Source: an archaeon CG10_big_fil_rev_8_21_14_0_10_43_11 (GTDB lineage Archaea; Nanobdellota; Nanobdellia; PEZQ01). Taken from it: a stretch of 64,000 nucleotides of DNA. This document shows positions 1-7,664 of this stretch, in pieces; position 1 is the stretch's first letter, and every line of letters begins with the position of its first letter. The position numbers and the translations under genes were made by a program. Under the pieces are notes generated by a model. It searched no databases. It was not told the origin of the DNA and saw only the letters and a program-made list of their open reading frames with translations. The stretch spans positions 21,981-85,980 of the forward strand of contig PEZQ01000010.1 of the NCBI GenBank assembly GCA_002763265.1, read 5' to 3'.

Positions 1-4
1 TATA

Positions 5-688
5 ATGAACACGCCAAACCATGTTGGATTTATTATTGATGGTAACCGCAGGTGGGCAAAAGCACGCGCAAAAACCGCGATTCAAGGACACAAAGCAGGC
101 TTTGATGTATTTGACCCTATCTTGCGCCACGCTGACAAAAAAGGCATCAACCATATCACGTTCTATGTGTGGAGTCTTAAAAACGAGGCAGGAAGAAGCA
201 AAGACGAGCGTTCAAACATTTTTGGCCTTATTGTTAAAGCACTTCATAATGTGATTAGAGAAGCAAAAAAGAATGAAGTGCGCATCCAATTTTTTGGCAG
301 ATGGCAAAACGCGGTTGAAGTCAAAAAAGAAATTGCGCAAATGATTGACGAAACCAAACATTTTACCAAAAAATCGCTTAACTTTTGCTTTATGTATGAC
401 GGACACGCAGAAATTGCTGATGCGTGTCAAGCAATAATTGATAACGGTATAACTCAGGTTGATGAAAAAACAGTAAAAGCACACTTGTACAGCAAAGAGG
501 TGCCCCCCCTTGACTTGATTATCAGAACCGGCATGAATGATGGTGTACGACTGTCGGGCTTCATGCTCTGGGACGCGTCATATACTGAGCTTATTTTTCA
601 TGACATATACTGGCCCGACTACACTGCAGAACAACTTGACGCAGACCTTGGCGAGTTTGCACGCCGCAACCGCAGATTTGGCGCATAA
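5..688 (+). CDS. uppS: Cis-prenyltransferase (undecaprenyl/polyprenyl diphosphate synthase family)
   Basis: Condenses isopentenyl diphosphate onto an allylic diphosphate to make the cis-polyprenyl carrier lipid used for archaeal glycan assembly. The 227-residue protein has the family signature IIDGNRRWAK near residue 10 (catalytic Asp), a central DLIIRTG / RLSGFMLW / YTEL block around residues 170-195 (diphosphate-binding Arg residues), and the C-terminal RNRRFG. Length is normal for short members. The ATG lies 4 nt from the window edge, so the upstream region and a slightly earlier start cannot be excluded. The family is clear; product chain length cannot be read from sequence. Confidence 0.9.
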   Translation: MNTPNHVGFIIDGNRRWAKARAKTAIQGHKAGFDVFDPILRHADKKGINHITFYVWSLKNEAGRSKDERSNIFGLIVKALHNVIREAKKNEVRIQFFGRWQNAVEVKKEIAQMIDETKHFTKKSLNFCFMYDGHAEIADACQAIIDNGITQVDEKTVKAHLYSKEVPPLDLIIRTGMNDGVRLSGFMLWDASYTELIFHDIYWPDYTAEQLDADLGEFARRNRRFGA

Positions 689-720
689 CTAGGGTTATTT
701 AGTGTGGGTTTAACATAAAC

Positions 721-750
721 TTTAAATAATAGTGTATGCATTACACTAAA
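721..750 (+). promoter_or_regulatory. pncB promoter with palindromic operator between TATA box and expected transcription start
   Basis: TTTAAATA at 721-728 is a good archaeal TATA box. Directly after it, 730-748 reads TAGTGTATGCATTACACTA: perfect 7-bp inverted arms (TAGTGTA/TACACTA) around a 5-nt centre. A further TTTAGTGT at 698-705 is the inverse of ACACTAAA at 743-750. The palindrome occupies the -20 to 0 region, where a bound repressor would block RNA polymerase. A GTGAT ribosome binding site (777-781) precedes the ATG at 787. Related half-sites occur before nadK and the Nudix gene. That the ligand is an NrtR-type repressor is inference from context. Confidence 0.6.
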
Positions 751-786
751 TAACAAAGTGTGGAAAGTACAATAACGTGATATTTG

Positions 787-2229
787 ATGACAACAAATAA
801 TGATTGCTTACTTACTGACCATTACCAGCTTACTATGAGCGCAGCGTATTACACAAAAAAACTCACAGACAAAAATGCAACATTTAGCTTGTTTGTGCGA
901 AAACTTCCAGAAAACAGAAATTTTCTTGTTGCAGCAGGACTCGAACAAGCGCTAGACTATCTTGAAAATCTGCATTTTGAAAAAGAACATATTGACTGGC
1001 TCTCAAAACGGCCTGAATTTGCTCACGCTGATAAAACATTTTTTACAGAATACCTGCCAAATTTTAAATTCTCTGGAGCAGTTCGTGCGGTTAGTGAAGG
1101 AACACCTATTTTCCCAAACGAACCGATTCTTGAAGTAACCGCACCTATTATTGAAGCACAACTTGTTGAATCAATGCTGCTCTCAACGTTTGCTGGCCAA
1201 ACAATGGTTGCGTCAAAAGCAGCGCGCATTGTGCATGCCGCTCAAAAAAGGCCGGTGACAGATTTTGGCTTGCGTCGTGCACATGAACCCCATGCTGGAC
1301 TATATGGTGCGCGTGCTGCATATCTTGCGGGTTGTGCTGCAACGTCAAATGATCTTGCTGGTTTCTTGTGGGGTATTCCCGTTACGGGTACTATGGCACA
1401 TTCATACATTCAAACCTATGGTGACGAAAAAAAAGCATTTGCTGATTATGCAGAAGTGTATCCTGATTTCATGGTTGCACTCATTGACACGTACAATCCA
1501 ATTGCCGGAGCAATAAACGCGTCAGAACTAGGTGAGCTCCTTAAAGCGGTGCGTATTGATAGTGGCGACCTTGCAAAAAATGCACGAAATGTTCGAAGAG
1601 CTCTTGACAAACATGGTCTAAAAGACACAAAAATTGTTGCAAGTAGTGACTTAAATGAGTACAAGATTGAAGAGCTTGTGGCAAGCAAATACTCTCAGAA
1701 CCGCGGGCCAATTGACCTGTTTGGTGTTGGCACTGAACTGATGGTATCAAAAGACGCGCCAAGCCTAGGTATTGTCTACAAGCTTGTTGAATTTGATAAC
1801 AAACCGCGCATTAAGCTTAGCGAAGGCAAAGTCACGTACCCAGGAAGAAAACAAATTTATCGCATTTATGATGGACAAAACAGTCATGATATTCTCGCAC
1901 TTGAAGATGAAGTACTTGAAGGAACGCCACTCTTGCATGACGTTATGACTGATGGCAAACGCATTGACACGCAAAAGTCAGTGCATAAAATTCGTGACTA
2001 TTGTCTTAAACAACAAGAAAAACTTCCAAGCCATATTCTTTGCCTGAAAAAAACTGAACCCTACAAAGTGCGTGTCAGTCCGCAACTTGAGAAATTAACA
2101 AACAAACTTAGTCTAGACTATCACGTGAGCGTGTTTAACCCAACTCGATTTAGAGGTATTACACACTATCCCTGCATTGGAGGTCGGTGGCGAACCCGCA
2201 CACATTGGGATTCGCTCTATGAGAGGTAA
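787..2229 (+). CDS. pncB: Nicotinate phosphoribosyltransferase
   Basis: Converts nicotinate and PRPP to nicotinate mononucleotide, the committed step of the Preiss-Handler NAD salvage route. The protein opens with LLTDHYQLTM, typical of NAPRTase, followed by FGLRRAHEPH around residues 160-170 and the phosphate-binding region IDSGDLAKNARNVRRAL near residues 255-275. Length (about 480) is normal. A TTG lies directly before the ATG; I chose the ATG because GTGAT sits 5 nt upstream. It is first in a same-strand cluster with pncA (7-nt gap), nadK and a Nudix regulator, and has a palindromic operator in its promoter. Confidence 0.93.
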   Translation: MTTNNDCLLTDHYQLTMSAAYYTKKLTDKNATFSLFVRKLPENRNFLVAAGLEQALDYLENLHFEKEHIDWLSKRPEFAHADKTFFTEYLPNFKFSGAVRAVSEGTPIFPNEPILEVTAPIIEAQLVESMLLSTFAGQTMVASKAARIVHAAQKRPVTDFGLRRAHEPHAGLYGARAAYLAGCAATSNDLAGFLWGIPVTGTMAHSYIQTYGDEKKAFADYAEVYPDFMVALIDTYNPIAGAINASELGELLKAVRIDSGDLAKNARNVRRALDKHGLKDTKIVASSDLNEYKIEELVASKYSQNRGPIDLFGVGTELMVSKDAPSLGIVYKLVEFDNKPRIKLSEGKVTYPGRKQIYRIYDGQNSHDILALEDEVLEGTPLLHDVMTDGKRIDTQKSVHKIRDYCLKQQEKLPSHILCLKKTEPYKVRVSPQLEKLTNKLSLDYHVSVFNPTRFRGITHYPCIGGRWRTRTHWDSLYER

Positions 2230-2236
2230 CTTGACA

Positions 2237-2893
2237 ATGAGAATAGGATACATGGTTGACGTACAAAATGACTTTATGAAAACTGGCGGTGCACTCTACA
2301 TTGAGGACGCCGAAAAACTGTTTGAAAACATTCAAACACTCAATAAATTATTTGAAGAAAAAGATATACCCGTCTGGGCAAGTGCTGATGCACATGACCC
2401 GCACTCAAAAGAACTTGCACGAAATGGCGGCGTATGGCCAGACCACTGTATGAAAGGCGCGTATGGCAAGGAGTTGTGTGAAGAATCGGGATACATACCA
2501 CAACTCACGCTCTCTCCGCTTGAATCTGATGCGGGATTGCACGTGAGCGGATATCGCGCAAAAGCAGGGTTTTTACACCATAACCTCCTGCTTGAAAAAG
2601 ATGAAAATGACATTTTCTCCCATGCTCCATACAACTATCTTTTTGAGGCGCTTGGTTTAATACCACATCCCAATGAGCGTGAACCCGTACAAGCAATTGT
2701 ATATGGTGTTGCAACAGATTACTGCGTAAAAGATGCAGTGCTGGGCATGCGCAAGCGCGGCATTGAGGTATTGCTTGTCACTGACGCAATAAAAGAAGTC
2801 ACGCCAGAAACTGGAAAAGAAGCCCTTGCGCTCATGTGTAAAGCAGGTGCAAGAGAAGTGACAACAAATCAGTTGTTGGACTTATTGAAATAA
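2237..2893 (+). CDS. pncA: Nicotinamidase (isochorismatase-fold amidase)
   Basis: Hydrolyses nicotinamide to nicotinate, feeding the upstream pncB. The start MRIGYMVDVQNDF carries the first catalytic Asp; WASADAHDPHS and VWPDHC match the metal/substrate region; GVATDYCVKDAV near residues 155-167 carries the catalytic Cys. The catalytic Lys, usually in a KG motif, is not obvious: the local sequence is HVSGYRAKAGF, so Lys may be the one in RAK. The frame stays open upstream to 2177 inside pncB, but residues before 2237 look non-coding and the ATG follows a GAGGT-like site. Gap to pncB is 7 nt, so they are probably co-transcribed. Confidence 0.9.
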   Translation: MRIGYMVDVQNDFMKTGGALYIEDAEKLFENIQTLNKLFEEKDIPVWASADAHDPHSKELARNGGVWPDHCMKGAYGKELCEESGYIPQLTLSPLESDAGLHVSGYRAKAGFLHHNLLLEKDENDIFSHAPYNYLFEALGLIPHPNEREPVQAIVYGVATDYCVKDAVLGMRKRGIEVLLVTDAIKEVTPETGKEALALMCKAGAREVTTNQLLDLLK

Positions 2894-2898
2894 ACGCA

Positions 2899-2932
2899 TG
2901 TGCACTACATAATAGGTATATGCACACTAAAG
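2899..2932 (+). promoter_or_regulatory. nadK upstream inverted repeat with ACACTAA half-site
   Basis: Between pncA and nadK, TGTGCA (2899-2904) and TGCACA (2921-2926) form an inverted repeat flanking a TATA-like GGTATATG (2915-2922). The right arm continues as TGCACACTAAAG, close to the TGCATTACACTAAA of the pncB operator. This suggests a second site for the same regulator. The match was made by eye. Confidence 0.4.
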
Positions 2933-2982
2933 AAACATTTGAATAGCAAAAAAACAAAAACAAGATGTAGGGAGCAGTAACA

Positions 2983-3807
2983 ATGCAAAATATAACACTC
3001 TTTGATTCAGTGTACATTGTTGACAATCAAGACAAACGCACAAATCCTGAGCACGAAAAAACCCGAGAAACCGTGCTTGCATGGCTTCGTGCTCACGCAA
3101 AAAAAGTCATGCAATTGCAAAACAAAGAACTTGGAACTGGCGTGTTTGATGATGCAACAATGGTCATCACTGTTGGTGGCGATGGTACGCTTCTTGGCGC
3201 AGCACATTACATCCAAAACAATGCCGTTGTTCTTGGTATCAGATCAACAAGCACAAGCATTGGCCATGTATGCTCTGCAAACCTTGATACAATAGAAAGC
3301 TCGCTTAAAAAGTTAGAACAGGGTGAATTTGAAATCGCAGCACTCTCGCGCATCAATGCAATTATTACTGCAAATGGAAACACGTTCACGTGCTCGCATC
3401 CTGCGCTTAATGAAATATCTTTTGCAAACAAAAGCACGCCACGACGCATGGTTTACTATGAGCTTGAAACAAATGAGTTCAAAGAATTTCAAGCAGGAGA
3501 CACACTTATTTTTAGCACGGGAACTGGTTCAACTGCGTACATTAAAGACTTGATTGAACGGGAAAAATATGATGCTTACAGCGGTGAGAGCGATACTTTG
3601 CTGTTTGGACTGTATGCGCGCTGCCTTGGAAAAAAACGCTTTGGCGAAATCAAAGATGGATTTGCAAAAGTTACCGTAAAAACTGATGAGGGAGCATACC
3701 TTGCAATTGACAGCCAAAAAACATACTTCCTTCAAATAGGCGATTCGTTTACTCTTGCACCTGCACCAAAACTGAGGACACTACATTTTATAACTAATAA
3801 TTGTTAA
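2983..3807 (+). CDS. nadK: NAD kinase
   Basis: Phosphorylates NAD+ to NADP+. It has the diagnostic GGDGTLLGAA loop around residues 66-76, the LNEISF motif (NE box) near residues 147-152, and the glycine-rich GDTLIFSTGTGSTAY near 173-188. At 274 residues it is a normal archaeal length. The cluster around it (pncB, pncA, Nudix regulator) forms a complete salvage-to-NADP module. The ATG follows GGAG at 2971-2974. A TATA/inverted repeat region in the 89-nt gap suggests it can be transcribed separately from pncBA. Confidence 0.93.
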   Translation: MQNITLFDSVYIVDNQDKRTNPEHEKTRETVLAWLRAHAKKVMQLQNKELGTGVFDDATMVITVGGDGTLLGAAHYIQNNAVVLGIRSTSTSIGHVCSANLDTIESSLKKLEQGEFEIAALSRINAIITANGNTFTCSHPALNEISFANKSTPRRMVYYELETNEFKEFQAGDTLIFSTGTGSTAYIKDLIEREKYDAYSGESDTLLFGLYARCLGKKRFGEIKDGFAKVTVKTDEGAYLAIDSQKTYFLQIGDSFTLAPAPKLRTLHFITNNC

Positions 3808-3817
3808 TCATACACTA
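3786..3817 (+). promoter_or_regulatory. Promoter of the Nudix regulator gene with TACACTA at the start site
   Basis: TTTTATAA (3786-3793), inside the end of nadK, lies about 27 nt before the ATG at 3817, which fits a leaderless mRNA. TACACTA (3811-3817) overlaps the expected transcription start and equals one arm of the pncB palindrome, so autoregulation is possible. A single half-site is weak evidence. Confidence 0.35.
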
Positions 3818-4473
3818 TGAGTAACCGGGAGACGCCATTGGTAACGACTGATATTATTCTGTTTACTATCCAGAATGATGACTTGAAAGTACTTCTTGTT
3901 AAACGTCGTTTTGAACCCTTCCAAGATGAATGGGCAATTCCCGGCGGATTTGTAAAAAAAGATGAAACCCTTGAGCAAACGGCGCTACGCGAACTCAAAG
4001 AAGAAACCAATGTTGATGATGTTTACTTAGAACAGCTCTACACGTTTGGCAGTCCAAATCGAGACCCGCGCGGACGAGTAATTACCGTGTCATACTTTGC
4101 GCTTGCAAATTCAAAGAACATGCATGTGCAAGCAAGTAGCGATGCAAAAGAAGTCAAGTGGTTTTCAATGTACCGCCTTCCAAAACTCGCGTTTGACCAC
4201 AAAGAAATTCTTGAATACGCGCTCACACGTCTTAGATACAAACTTGAATACACGGCAGTCACCTTCAAACTTTTGTCTGAAAAATTTACTCTTACAGACT
4301 TGCAGCGCGTGTATGAAATTATTTTGAATAAAGAACTTGACAAGCGCAATTTTAGAAAAAGCATTGCAAACCTTGTTAAAAAAACAAATGAAAAAACAGA
4401 AGGAGTCTCACACCGGCCAGCGTGGTTGTACGAATTCAAGTTTGAAGACGTGTCAATGGTTCACAAAAAATAA
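3817..4473 (+). CDS. NrtR-like protein: Nudix hydrolase domain plus C-terminal winged helix
   Basis: Residues 8-140 form a Nudix domain with a complete box at 44-66 (G-x5-E-x7-REL-x-EE, final Gly replaced by Asn at 65), so the catalytic glutamates are kept. Residues about 150-218 (LSEKFTLTDLQRVYEIILNKEL...RNFRKSIANLV) match the winged-helix tail of the NrtR/ADP-ribose pyrophosphatase family. NrtR proteins repress NAD biosynthesis and are released by ADP-ribose, a family fact from bacteria. Position directly after pncB-pncA-nadK and the shared promoter motifs support the same role here, but repression is inferred. It could instead only hydrolyse ADP-ribose. Confidence 0.85.
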   Translation: MSNRETPLVTTDIILFTIQNDDLKVLLVKRRFEPFQDEWAIPGGFVKKDETLEQTALRELKEETNVDDVYLEQLYTFGSPNRDPRGRVITVSYFALANSKNMHVQASSDAKEVKWFSMYRLPKLAFDHKEILEYALTRLRYKLEYTAVTFKLLSEKFTLTDLQRVYEIILNKELDKRNFRKSIANLVKKTNEKTEGVSHRPAWLYEFKFEDVSMVHKK

Positions 4474-4474
4474 G

Positions 4475-6385
4475 TTATAGATTTTTTCGCGTTTCTTTTT
4501 TGTAACTTTCAACATTTGGCTGGTCAAACGCATTGACTCCAAGTAATTTTCCAAGATACATGACTTCAAGCATTTTAAACATCAAAAACGCGCCAATATT
4601 TTCTTCATCAATCACTTCAAGTTCAACACTCAAAAACGGCAAATCCTTTTTTTCAAAAGACGTCTCAGTTCCTGCAAGAATCGCGCCAAGCACCGTATGA
4701 TATCGCTTTGTCTCTAATTCTTTTACCAGCCCAAAAAGCTTTGGCACGCGCACTCCGCGCGTCACGTATTTGACATTAACAAACGTGGTAATCTTGTCTT
4801 TTGGACCGCCAGCAAATAATTGAAACATGGAATGATTATCAATTGAGCCAACGCTCACAATTGGCGTAAAACCCCTGCCTTGTTTTCCAAGGCTTTCACT
4901 TATAAGCTGGCGCCACCAATCACCTACTGATTTGAGGTATCCTGAGAAAAGATAGATATTTGCAATCCTTTTTTTCCTATTATAATAATATGAATGAACA
5001 ATTGCGCTTACTATCGCAGGATTTGATTGCCACTCTTCATGCACACACAAATCTCTCATGGCACGCGCCCCTTCTAGAAGTTTGTCAATATCAATCTCAA
5101 GCATGAGTAATGGGAAAAGACCTACTGGTGAGAACACAGAAAACCGTCCTCCCGCAGCAAGAGGTATTGCAAGTGTATGATACCCTTGTTTTTTTGCAAC
5201 GCGCCATAATGGTGAATTTTTTGTTGTTGTAACAACCACTCGCGATGCGTAAGATGTGTCAAACTCTTTTACGAGTTCAACTACGGCTTGAAAATTTGCT
5301 ATGGTCTCAGCAGTCAGGCCACTTTTACTTATGGTATTAATTACTACTTTTTTTCCACGTTTAATGTTGCGTTTGAGAATTTGAAACACATCATGCGTGT
5401 ACTCGGAATCAACGGTTTCGAGAAAAAATACTTTTGGCTTTTTTCTTGATTCATTGTAGAGCGCGCCATTCAATGCTTCATGTATTGCGCGTGTGCCAAG
5501 ACTGCTACCACCAATACCTACAATAACTAAATAATCTGGCGCGTCTTTTTTAAGATGTTGTGCTATGCGCTTGACGTCTGCTAACATTTTTTTGTTATCA
5601 ATATAATTAAGGCGCGTCTCTGTTTTTGTCTCTAAATCACGTCTAAACGCTTGTACTGTTTTATGTAATTTTTTTTGACCAGATTCAAACACGCCTGAAC
5701 TCACCATACTATTGCGATATGAAAAACTAAAGCCCGGATACGTAATTTTTCCTTTTGCGTGTTCAATCACATCCTTGAGCGTTTCAATTGCTTTTTTCGT
5801 GTTTGTGTTATGCATTACATACGAGCCTGAAACAAAACTATCAGCTCCTGCAAAATATTCATTGACAATTGTGTAGGGTGTAATACCCCCGTCCACCTCA
5901 ACAGGCACATCGGGATAATGCGTTTGCAAATAGTTTACTTTGTCAACTGTTTCTTGTAAGAACTCGCTGCCATACCTGCCGGGCTCAACACTCATTACAA
6001 GCACGCTCTCAACCGTGTCAAGCAAGGGTTCAATTGCGCTCACTGGCGTTTTTGGGTTGATAGCAACGCTCACGCACCGGTCAGCGTCCTGAATTTCTTT
6101 GATGAGCTTTTTTGGATTCTTTGTTGATTCAATATGAAAAATAATTGCATCAACTTTGTGCGCGTGCTTTTTAATCCATGCGTGAGGATTTGCAACCATG
6201 AGGTGGGCTTCATAGCTTCCCTTAAAATTGGGCAGAGAAAAATCAAAATCAAGTGATGTTTCTAGCACGAATGCACCATCCATCACATCGAGCTGAATAG
6301 CATCAACAAGGTGCATGACTTTTTTGAGTGCGCCATCAAGCTCTTTTTGGTTTTTTGCAATAATGCCTGGAACAATGCTTACCAT
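4475..6385 (-). CDS. Fusion: ribulose-phosphate 3-epimerase-like domain + glucose-6-phosphate isomerase
   Basis: Residues 1 to about 210 are an RPE-type TIM barrel: LDVMDG at 32-37, AHLMV at 60-64, VEVDGGITP near 167-175, FVSGSYV near 190. The usual first metal His is Gln31 and the PSILS loop is PGIIA, so substrate or metal use may differ. Residues about 215-636 are phosphoglucose isomerase: GIGGSSLGTRA, NTISKSGLTAET, GGRFSVFSPVG, ESLGKQ, and the Lys-bearing FDQPNVESYK end. No stop or frameshift separates the halves. Last gene of the tkt-tal-rpiB operon, overlapping rpiB by 7 nt. The fusion would link pentose-5-P epimerisation with the fructose-6-P/glucose-6-P step. Confidence 0.9.
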   Translation of the reverse strand: MVSIVPGIIAKNQKELDGALKKVMHLVDAIQLDVMDGAFVLETSLDFDFSLPNFKGSYEAHLMVANPHAWIKKHAHKVDAIIFHIESTKNPKKLIKEIQDADRCVSVAINPKTPVSAIEPLLDTVESVLVMSVEPGRYGSEFLQETVDKVNYLQTHYPDVPVEVDGGITPYTIVNEYFAGADSFVSGSYVMHNTNTKKAIETLKDVIEHAKGKITYPGFSFSYRNSMVSSGVFESGQKKLHKTVQAFRRDLETKTETRLNYIDNKKMLADVKRIAQHLKKDAPDYLVIVGIGGSSLGTRAIHEALNGALYNESRKKPKVFFLETVDSEYTHDVFQILKRNIKRGKKVVINTISKSGLTAETIANFQAVVELVKEFDTSYASRVVVTTTKNSPLWRVAKKQGYHTLAIPLAAGGRFSVFSPVGLFPLLMLEIDIDKLLEGARAMRDLCVHEEWQSNPAIVSAIVHSYYYNRKKRIANIYLFSGYLKSVGDWWRQLISESLGKQGRGFTPIVSVGSIDNHSMFQLFAGGPKDKITTFVNVKYVTRGVRVPKLFGLVKELETKRYHTVLGAILAGTETSFEKKDLPFLSVELEVIDEENIGAFLMFKMLEVMYLGKLLGVNAFDQPNVESYKKETRKNL

Positions 6386-6825
6386 GATTCCTCTTGTTTT
6401 ATGATTTTTTTTACCCTGCGCACATGGCGTTTGAGCTTGCTGAAGGTTGACTGCATAAACGCGTCAAAAATTTTTTTTGCTGATTTCTCGCTTGTGTTGC
6501 CGCTGCCAAGACATAAAACATTGGCATTATCGTCCTCAACACTTTTTTTTGCGCTAAACACATCAGTACATAATGCTCCACGAATGCCGCTGACTTTGTT
6601 TGCTGCAATACACACACCCGTTCCGCTGTTGCATATGAGAACGCCCCGTGCGTTTTTCATGCGAGAAACCACGTTTGCCACAGCAAATGAAATGTCAGGA
6701 TAATCATCACCCTCCTCGTGCAAAGGGCTTAAGTCAGTACTGTTGTGACCCTGTTTTTTTGCATACGCTTTGAGCACTTCTTTTAGTGCAAATCCTTCAT
6801 GGTCTGCGCCAAAAATAATATTCAT
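6379..6825 (-). CDS. rpiB: Ribose-5-phosphate isomerase B
   Basis: Interconverts ribose-5-P and ribulose-5-P. Shows GADHEGFALKE at the N terminus, DYPD near residue 42, the anion-hole loop ICNSGTGVCIAANKV with the catalytic Cys near 64-80, GIRGAL, and DDNANVLCLGS. Length 148 is typical for RpiB/LacAB. It overlaps transaldolase by 4 nt and the fusion gene by 7 nt, giving translational coupling within one pathway operon. Confidence 0.95.
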   Translation of the reverse strand: MNIIFGADHEGFALKEVLKAYAKKQGHNSTDLSPLHEEGDDYPDISFAVANVVSRMKNARGVLICNSGTGVCIAANKVSGIRGALCTDVFSAKKSVEDDNANVLCLGSGNTSEKSAKKIFDAFMQSTFSKLKRHVRRVKKIIKQEESW

Positions 6826-7664
6826 AACACTCCCCCAACAAGGTTTTGCCAGTCTTTTGCAAAGGTGTTAAGGCCTTTTGCAATAAGAGGATGTGAAACC
6901 GTCATGGTCTTCCAATCCTTGCTTGTTGTTTGTTTTTTATACGCTACGGGTTTAAGATTTTTGTCATACACAATTTTTTTTGGCTGTTTTTTATGCCATG
7001 CAATAAGCACCTGCTTTGGCGCGGTAATACAATCCACCCCCACTTCAATGCACGCATGCACGTGTTCTTTGTGCCTGATGCTTGCTCCAAGAATGCTCAC
7101 ATGTCCGTCTCCTTTTGCGTATGCTCTTTGAATGTTTCGCACTACGTCCATGCCTGAAACACCGGTATCATCAAGACGGCCAATAAATGGCGAAACAAAT
7201 ACCTGACCTTTTTTTGCGCCGCGCGTTGCACTATACACAGCGCGTGCCTGTTCTTGGGTGAAAACAAGCGTCATATTAACGCGCAACCCCTCCTTAACTG
7301 CGTAGTGCGCTGCTTTTAGTCCTTCTTTTGTAGCAGGAAATTTGATATGGGCATTACTAATCCACGTGTTCATGAGTCGCGCCTGCCAGAGCATTTCTTT
7401 GTACGTGGTTCGCGCATCAGCATACACTTCTAATGAGATTGAACCTTTTTTGATACGTTGGCTGATTTCTTTTGCAATGCGTTCGTATTCCCCAAATAAT
7501 GCTGCGGGCGTGATTGACCCTTCTTTTTGCATGCGCGCTTGCACGCGCGGATTTTTTGCAATAAGTGAGGGATTTGTGGTTTGTCCGTCAAGAAAGCCAA
7601 GCGCGCGCTTCACTATTCGCGTGTCTGTTGGGTTTCCGCTGTCAAGAAAGATGCGCGTTCTCAT
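6822..7664 (-). CDS. tal: Transaldolase (class I aldolase, TalC/FSA-like)
   Basis: Transfers a dihydroxyacetone unit between sugar phosphates. Motifs: FLDSGNPTD at the start, TTNPSLIAK near residues 28-37, and IKFPATKEGLKAA near 100-112 with the Schiff-base Lys; later VSPFIGRLDD and GASIRH are typical of the family. At 280 residues it is longer than the 215-residue short form, with an extra C-terminal segment. It overlaps both neighbours by 4 nt. Transaldolase versus fructose-6-P aldolase cannot be separated by eye, but the operon favours transaldolase. Confidence 0.9.
   Translation of the reverse strand: MRTRIFLDSGNPTDTRIVKRALGFLDGQTTNPSLIAKNPRVQARMQKEGSITPAALFGEYERIAKEISQRIKKGSISLEVYADARTTYKEMLWQARLMNTWISNAHIKFPATKEGLKAAHYAVKEGLRVNMTLVFTQEQARAVYSATRGAKKGQVFVSPFIGRLDDTGVSGMDVVRNIQRAYAKGDGHVSILGASIRHKEHVHACIEVGVDCITAPKQVLIAWHKKQPKKIVYDKNLKPVAYKKQTTSKDWKTMTVSHPLIAKGLNTFAKDWQNLVGGVL

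Noticed and set aside
4038..4439. 133-codon minus-strand frame within the Nudix gene
   Set aside because: Shadow of the Nudix/winged-helix coding sequence, no independent start signal.
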